Positions 60,614 to 64,000 of a stretch of 64,000 nt of DNA are shown here, one piece after another. A model generated the notes under the pieces. The model was given only the letters and a program-made list of their open reading frames with translations. It was not told where the DNA came from and searched no databases. Source of the DNA: Aquirufa rosea. Its GTDB lineage: Bacteria > Bacteroidota > Bacteroidia > Cytophagales > Spirosomataceae. Each line of letters starts with the position of its first letter. The first letter of the stretch is position 1. The position numbers and the translations under genes are program-made. The DNA lies in contig NZ_SDHY01000001.1 in NCBI RefSeq assembly GCF_004118285.1, positions 558,001 to 622,000 on the forward strand, in the 5' to 3' direction.

Positions 60614-61843
60614 TCACTTTAAAGATGCCCGGGGCTTATTTTGACTACAAAACAATACCATAGTTCCGCTCATCATGATTAGGGCTACCCCAAAGAGTAA
60701 CTGATTGCTGAAAGGTATTTGTACTAAATTCAAAAAGCTCATCCCTTGTAACATCAGAATTAATTCGTTCAATAATATTCCCAAAATGAAAATAAACAGA
60801 CCTATGGGCAACCAATTATTCAAAACTATATAGCCTTTATTCAAGGCATATCCCAATAAAAACAAGGTAACTACCCCCAATAATACCAGATGCAAATAAG
60901 CAATCACTACGGGTCTAAACCCAAAGGCATATTCACTGAGGCTCGGGAGTACCGACAAACCCTGAAGACTAAATTTTAAACTAGCAGCTAGAGCCACTAA
61001 GATCCACAAAAAAGTATTTAAGGCTGATACATGAGGCTTGATGAATGCTCTTTGTCGGAAAATTTGGAGAAGCCAATAAAACCAAGCACCGAGTTGAGTA
61101 AATGCAGCCAAGACCAAAATCAAATACATATATAAGGGTAATTTAGCCCAAATGATAGACAATAAATAGGCAGGAGCTAAACTCACAGCCATCAAATAAA
61201 AAACTATTTTTTCCCTCGGTACTTGAAGCTGATGGGCTTCAAGGAAATAAGTAAACAAACCCAAGCAAGAGAATATAAAATAGCCATTGTATTGAAAATG
61301 TAAATAGTAATACACGGAAGCCAAATACATCTCAGCATGATTGATTTTATTGGACATCAAATAGCCTAAATACATTGTTCCTAGGGAAGATAGCACATTA
61401 AAAATGATACTTGCTTTAATGTAATAATCTCCCGTTGTCAGCGACTTATTTTGATTTAAATTCCGCCAAACTCGCCAACAAAAAACATAATTAATAGCAG
61501 TGCTCCAAGTAGAGAAAAAGATAGAAATAAAGCCGTAACCTTGGTACACAAAGGCAAATAGCATAAAAAAGGCCACCAGGCTATTCCAAAATAATAATGA
61601 TTTAAATTGGAAGGAAACCTGTTGTTGATTCCGTTCATTCAGGGAGAAACCTATCAAGGTCATGATCATTTGTCCCACCCATGCCGCAAAAGCAAAATGG
61701 GAATGCCCATGAAGTAAATGTTTTTGTTGAATCCATGGCCATGAGAAAGCAATTTTATAGCGTAAAAGTACCCCTAACAGTGCCACCACCACTAGATTAA
61801 ATAAAGCTACTTTTACCCAAAAATTGATTCCTTTCGCTTCCAT
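60614..61843 (-). CDS. His-rich polytopic membrane protein, haem-copper-oxidase subunit I-like look
   Basis: About 409 residues and 11-12 membrane helices. Histidines fall inside helices at conserved-looking places: KHLLHGHSHFAFAAWVGQMI (His42, 45, 47, 49) in the second helix, YYYLHFQYNGYFIF (His182) and IAYLHLVLLG (His318). This resembles the haem-ligand layout of oxidase/NorB subunit I, but the copper-B histidine set is not seen, so catalysis is not claimed. It starts at the ATG at 61843, 4 nt after the Crp/Fnr stop; the frame further upstream has only TTG. Likely a haem-binding or nitrogen-oxide-linked membrane protein. Confidence 0.6.
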   Translation of the reverse strand: MEAKGINFWVKVALFNLVVVALLGVLLRYKIAFSWPWIQQKHLLHGHSHFAFAAWVGQMIMTLIGFSLNERNQQQVSFQFKSLLFWNSLVAFFMLFAFVYQGYGFISIFFSTWSTAINYVFCWRVWRNLNQNKSLTTGDYYIKASIIFNVLSSLGTMYLGYLMSNKINHAEMYLASVYYYLHFQYNGYFIFSCLGLFTYFLEAHQLQVPREKIVFYLMAVSLAPAYLLSIIWAKLPLYMYLILVLAAFTQLGAWFYWLLQIFRQRAFIKPHVSALNTFLWILVALAASLKFSLQGLSVLPSLSEYAFGFRPVVIAYLHLVLLGVVTLFLLGYALNKGYIVLNNWLPIGLFIFILGILLNELILMLQGMSFLNLVQIPFSNQLLFGVALIMMSGTMVLFCSQNKPRASLK

Positions 61844-61847
61844 ATCC

Positions 61848-62450
61848 CTAATCAAATAAAAACACTTTTCGATTTTCAATTTTCAACCTGCCATCTAGGT
61901 GCAAATTCCGAATGACACGAATCACTGTTTCTACCCGCAAACCAGTCAAATCTGCAATTTGCTGGCGGGTTAATTGCACCAAATGATCTTCCGAAGTCAC
62001 GTATTGTTGCGTTTCTTTTAAATAATTCAACACTGCCACGACCAATTTTTCGGGCTCATTGCTACTCATTTCTTTCAGCATAAAGAACTTGAATCTTAAA
62101 AGCTGAGCCAATCGTTTGGAAAATTGAAGGTGAATTTCTGGATGCTCCTTCATTAGTGTTTGAAAACTAGCTTTGGAAAGACGAATCACGGTAGATTTTA
62201 CCAATGCAAAGGCTGAAGCAGCATAAGGTTCGTCATCAAATAAAGGAATCTCCCCAAAGCTCTCCCCTGGATTTATCAAACGCTGAAGATACTCTTTGCC
62301 GTCATCCGAAATGTTCACCCATTTCAATTGTCCATCGACCAATTGGTAGTAGTAAGCACATTCCATTCCCTCGGAAAAAAGCACTTCGTTTTTTTCCAAA
62401 GTGCGATAAGTAGCCCCCCAAGAAATAAGTAATTTTTCGTCGATCATCAT
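61848..62450 (-). CDS. Crp/Fnr-family transcriptional regulator
   Basis: 200 residues. The cyclic-nucleotide-like sensor domain covers about 15-125 (LFSEGMECAYYYQLVDGQLK and NPGESFGEIPLFDDEPYAAS). A long dimer helix and a C-terminal winged HTH (about 145-200) follow, with TRQQIADLTGLRVETVIRVI. Only one cysteine (Cys31) is present, so it cannot hold an FNR-type 4Fe-4S cluster. DNR/NnrR-like nitrogen-oxide sensing is possible. The recognition helix has the Glu and Arg that contact TGA...TCA half sites, matching the boxes 44-66 bp upstream of its start. Confidence 0.9.
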   Translation of the reverse strand: MMIDEKLLISWGATYRTLEKNEVLFSEGMECAYYYQLVDGQLKWVNISDDGKEYLQRLINPGESFGEIPLFDDEPYAASAFALVKSTVIRLSKASFQTLMKEHPEIHLQFSKRLAQLLRFKFFMLKEMSSNEPEKLVVAVLNYLKETQQYVTSEDHLVQLTRQQIADLTGLRVETVIRVIRNLHLDGRLKIENRKVFLFD

Positions 62451-62493
62451 TGAAAATTTAAGCGAAACAAGCTCATTCTTTTCAGTTCAAATA

Positions 62494-62527
62494 TGAGCTA
62501 AATCATGTCAATTTATGATTAAAATCA
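62494..62527. promoter_or_regulatory. Two FNR/Crp-type boxes, 22 bp apart
   Basis: TGATTAAAATCA at 62516-62527 is a perfect TGAT-N4-ATCA core. TGAGCTAAATCA at 62494-62505 differs at one base. Their centres are 22 bp apart, two helical turns. They lie between the divergent Crp/Fnr gene (start 62450) and the cytochrome gene (start 62689). Confidence 0.6.
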
Positions 62528-62619
62528 CATTTATACAAAGTGCTTAAAAATGAACACAATAAGCTGATTTTCAATTATTTAAGTAACCTATTATATATAT
62601 GCATTAGGCTCAAGAGCCA

Positions 62620-62641
62620 CTTTATGACTGCACGCATAAAG
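62620..62641 (+). other. Small hairpin in the cytochrome c leader
   Basis: Arms CTTTATG and CATAAAG around an 8-nt loop, about 50 nt before the ATG at 62689. Could shape the mRNA leader; significance unclear. Confidence 0.3.
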
Positions 62642-62688
62642 TTCGAAAAATCTGAGCGATAACATTGTCCCAACAAAAAAATCAAACA

Positions 62689-63168
62689 ATGAAAAAAGTA
62701 ATAATGATGCTTGCTCTTGGCCTTTGGCTAACGTCCTGTGGAGGTAATGAAGGATCAAATTCTTCTGCGGATTCAAGTGCTTCAGCTAGTTCCACCGAAA
62801 GCAGTGGTGCCAACCCCGATTATGATCCAAAACGTGGTACTGGAAAATTTACCGACGTTGTTGTCAGCCCAACTTTAGACAAAGCCTTAGCAGAAAAAGG
62901 GAAAGCTACTTCCGATGTTAAATGTAGCAGTTGCCACAAATTAACTGATGAAAAATTGGTTGGTCCAGGATGGAAGGGTGTTACTAGTCGCCATAGCCCA
63001 GCATGGATTTTAAACTTCATGACTAATACCGATGAAATGATCAACAAAGACCCGGCAGCTCAAGCGCAGTTGGAGATTTGTTTGGTTAGAATGCCAAATC
63101 AAAACCTTAGTGATGATGAAGCCAAATCACTTTATGAGTTTATGCGTCAAAATGATGGCGTAAAATAA
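62689..63168 (+). CDS. Monohaem cytochrome c lipoprotein
   Basis: 159 residues. The lipobox LWLTSC (Cys17) is followed by a Ser-rich linker (residues 20-45) and a class I cytochrome c domain. The haem motif CSSCH is at 79-83, and the likely axial Met lies in VRMPNQNLSDDEAK near the end. It lies 24 nt upstream of nosZ on the same strand, so it probably delivers electrons from the membrane to NosZ, as c-type cytochromes do in clade II nos clusters. Start at the first ATG giving a clean signal; the frame upstream begins with TTG. Confidence 0.92.
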   Translation: MKKVIMMLALGLWLTSCGGNEGSNSSADSSASASSTESSGANPDYDPKRGTGKFTDVVVSPTLDKALAEKGKATSDVKCSSCHKLTDEKLVGPGWKGVTSRHSPAWILNFMTNTDEMINKDPAAQAQLEICLVRMPNQNLSDDEAKSLYEFMRQNDGVK

Positions 63169-63192
63169 ATATTCACCAAATAATTAAAGCAC

Positions 63193-64000
63193 ATGAAAAC
63201 TAAGTTAACCAAATTTCTGCCGCTATTGATGCTTGCTGGATTGGCTATCCAATCTTGTAAGCCAAAAAATGCTGGCAATGCTTCTTCCTCTGGTTCAGCA
63301 GAAAAAGCTTATGTTGCCCCCGGCAAATACGATGAATTTTACAATTTAGTCTCGGGAGGTTTTTCTGGACAAATGAGTGTCTATGGCCTTCCAAGCGGTC
63401 GTTTGTTCCGTGTTATTCCTGTATTCTCTGTTGATCCAGAGAAAGGATATGGTTACAGCGAGGAGACCAAGCCCATGTTAAATACTTCTCATGGATTTGT
63501 GCCTTGGGATGATTTGCACCACACGGAGCTTTCCCAAACCAATGGAGAAGTGGATGGCCGTTGGGTATTTGGTAATGCCAACAACACCCCTCGTGTAGCT
63601 CGCATCGATTTAGCTAGTTTTAAAACAGCTGAAATCATTGAATTACCGAATAGTGCAGGTAATCACTCCTCCCCTTTCATTACGGAAAACACTGAATACG
63701 TAGTGGCAGGCACTCGTTTCTCTGTTCCACCAGATAATGCCAATGGAGATATCCCAATTAGCACTTACAAGGAAAACTTCAAGGGATATATCAGTTTTAT
63801 TTCGGTAAAAAAAGAAAGTGGTGAGATGGATTTAGCCTTCCAAATTGAATGCCCAGGTGTCAACTTTGACCTAAGCCATGCTGGAAAAGGCAAATCCAAT
63901 GGATGGTTCTTCTTCAGCTGCTATAATACCGAACAAGCCAATACCTTGTTGGAGGTCAATGCTTCCCAACGAGATAAAGACTTCATCATGGCGGTGAACT
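63193..64000 (+). CDS. nosZ: Nitrous oxide reductase, clade II-like, N-terminal part
   Basis: 269 residues are visible before the window ends, about 40 percent of a NosZ. A lipoprotein signal ends LAIQSC (Cys22) instead of the Tat signal of clade I enzymes. The mature part begins the seven-bladed propeller that holds the CuZ centre: YNLVSGGFSGQMSVYGLPSG, WDDLHHTELSQTNGEVDGRW with the CuZ His109-His110 pair, and LSHAGKGKSNGWFFFSCYNT. It reduces nitrous oxide to nitrogen in the periplasm and needs copper assembly factors, expected just beyond the window. Confidence 0.93.
   Translation, partial: MKTKLTKFLPLLMLAGLAIQSCKPKNAGNASSSGSAEKAYVAPGKYDEFYNLVSGGFSGQMSVYGLPSGRLFRVIPVFSVDPEKGYGYSEETKPMLNTSHGFVPWDDLHHTELSQTNGEVDGRWVFGNANNTPRVARIDLASFKTAEIIELPNSAGNHSSPFITENTEYVVAGTRFSVPPDNANGDIPISTYKENFKGYISFISVKKESGEMDLAFQIECPGVNFDLSHAGKGKSNGWFFFSCYNTEQANTLLEVNASQRDKDFIMAVN

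Noticed and set aside
1-64000. tRNA, rRNA genes or CRISPR arrays
   Set aside because: No cloverleaf-like or rRNA-like segments and no regularly spaced repeats were recognised on reading; a covariance scan was not possible.

Overview
The window looks like chromosome of a Bacteroidota bacterium, most likely a Cytophagales-type aerobic glycan degrader. The evidence is SusC/TonB-dependent receptors with CarboxypepD_reg domains, a DUF4249 lipoprotein beside one of them, secreted Gfo/Idh/MocA oxidoreductases and DUF1080 proteins, a PVC-type haem protein, a clade II-type NosZ, start sites without strong Shine-Dalgarno sequences, and several promoters of the Bacteroidota type (TTG, about 19-21 nt, TAnnTTTG). 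Genus cannot be fixed from the sequence alone.

Layout. 1-7.5 kb (mostly minus strand): a DMT-type transporter cut by the window edge, ferrochelatase, a DUF4249/TonB receptor pair, and nuoH next to a PLP sulfhydrylase. 7.7-12 kb (plus): a double-DUF1080 protein with a Tat-type oxidoreductase, then a PASTA protein and two tandem rhodaneses. 12-14.4 kb is a small decaying accessory patch: a truncated DUF4062 gene with an internal stop, an IS3-family element with a frameshifted transposase and no target duplication, and a higBA module whose toxin has an early stop. 14.4-25.7 kb: miaA, a DUF2306-like membrane protein, a sodium/solute symporter, NFACT protein, YigZ, a two-gene sugar-acid module (FAH-family dehydratase plus 2-oxoglutarate-semialdehyde-type dehydrogenase), a yefM-yoeB toxin-antitoxin cassette bracketed by two direct repeats, and clpB. 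25.8-36.2 kb: a large hybrid histidine kinase, rsmA, mgtE, dtd, a MazG-like protein, a 2-hydroxyacid dehydrogenase, a lipoprotein, a GntP permease and a family 9 glycosyltransferase. 36.4-39.6 kb: a GT-C-like membrane protein, a candidate rod-shaped 6S-like small RNA, and a membrane-anchored AraC regulator.

39.7-56.5 kb is a carbohydrate region: a PVC-type cytochrome fused to an SGNH-like domain, three secreted Gfo/Idh/MocA enzymes, a six-hairpin glycosidase-like protein, a HGSNAT-like membrane acetyltransferase, nagB, nagA, a DUF1080 lipoprotein, an FHS-type sugar permease and a SusC-like receptor. Together they suggest uptake and breakdown of an amino-sugar-containing or oxidised (3-keto) glycan.

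56.6-64 kb is the most interesting part: a minus-strand set (Crp/Fnr regulator, a His-rich polytopic membrane protein, a small Cys-motif protein, a TonB receptor and a BNR-like protein with a CxCC motif) diverges from a cytochrome c lipoprotein and nosZ (cut by the window end). Two FNR-type boxes 22 bp apart sit in the divergent promoter region. I infer a regulated nitrous oxide reduction locus with a possible dedicated metal (copper) acquisition arm.
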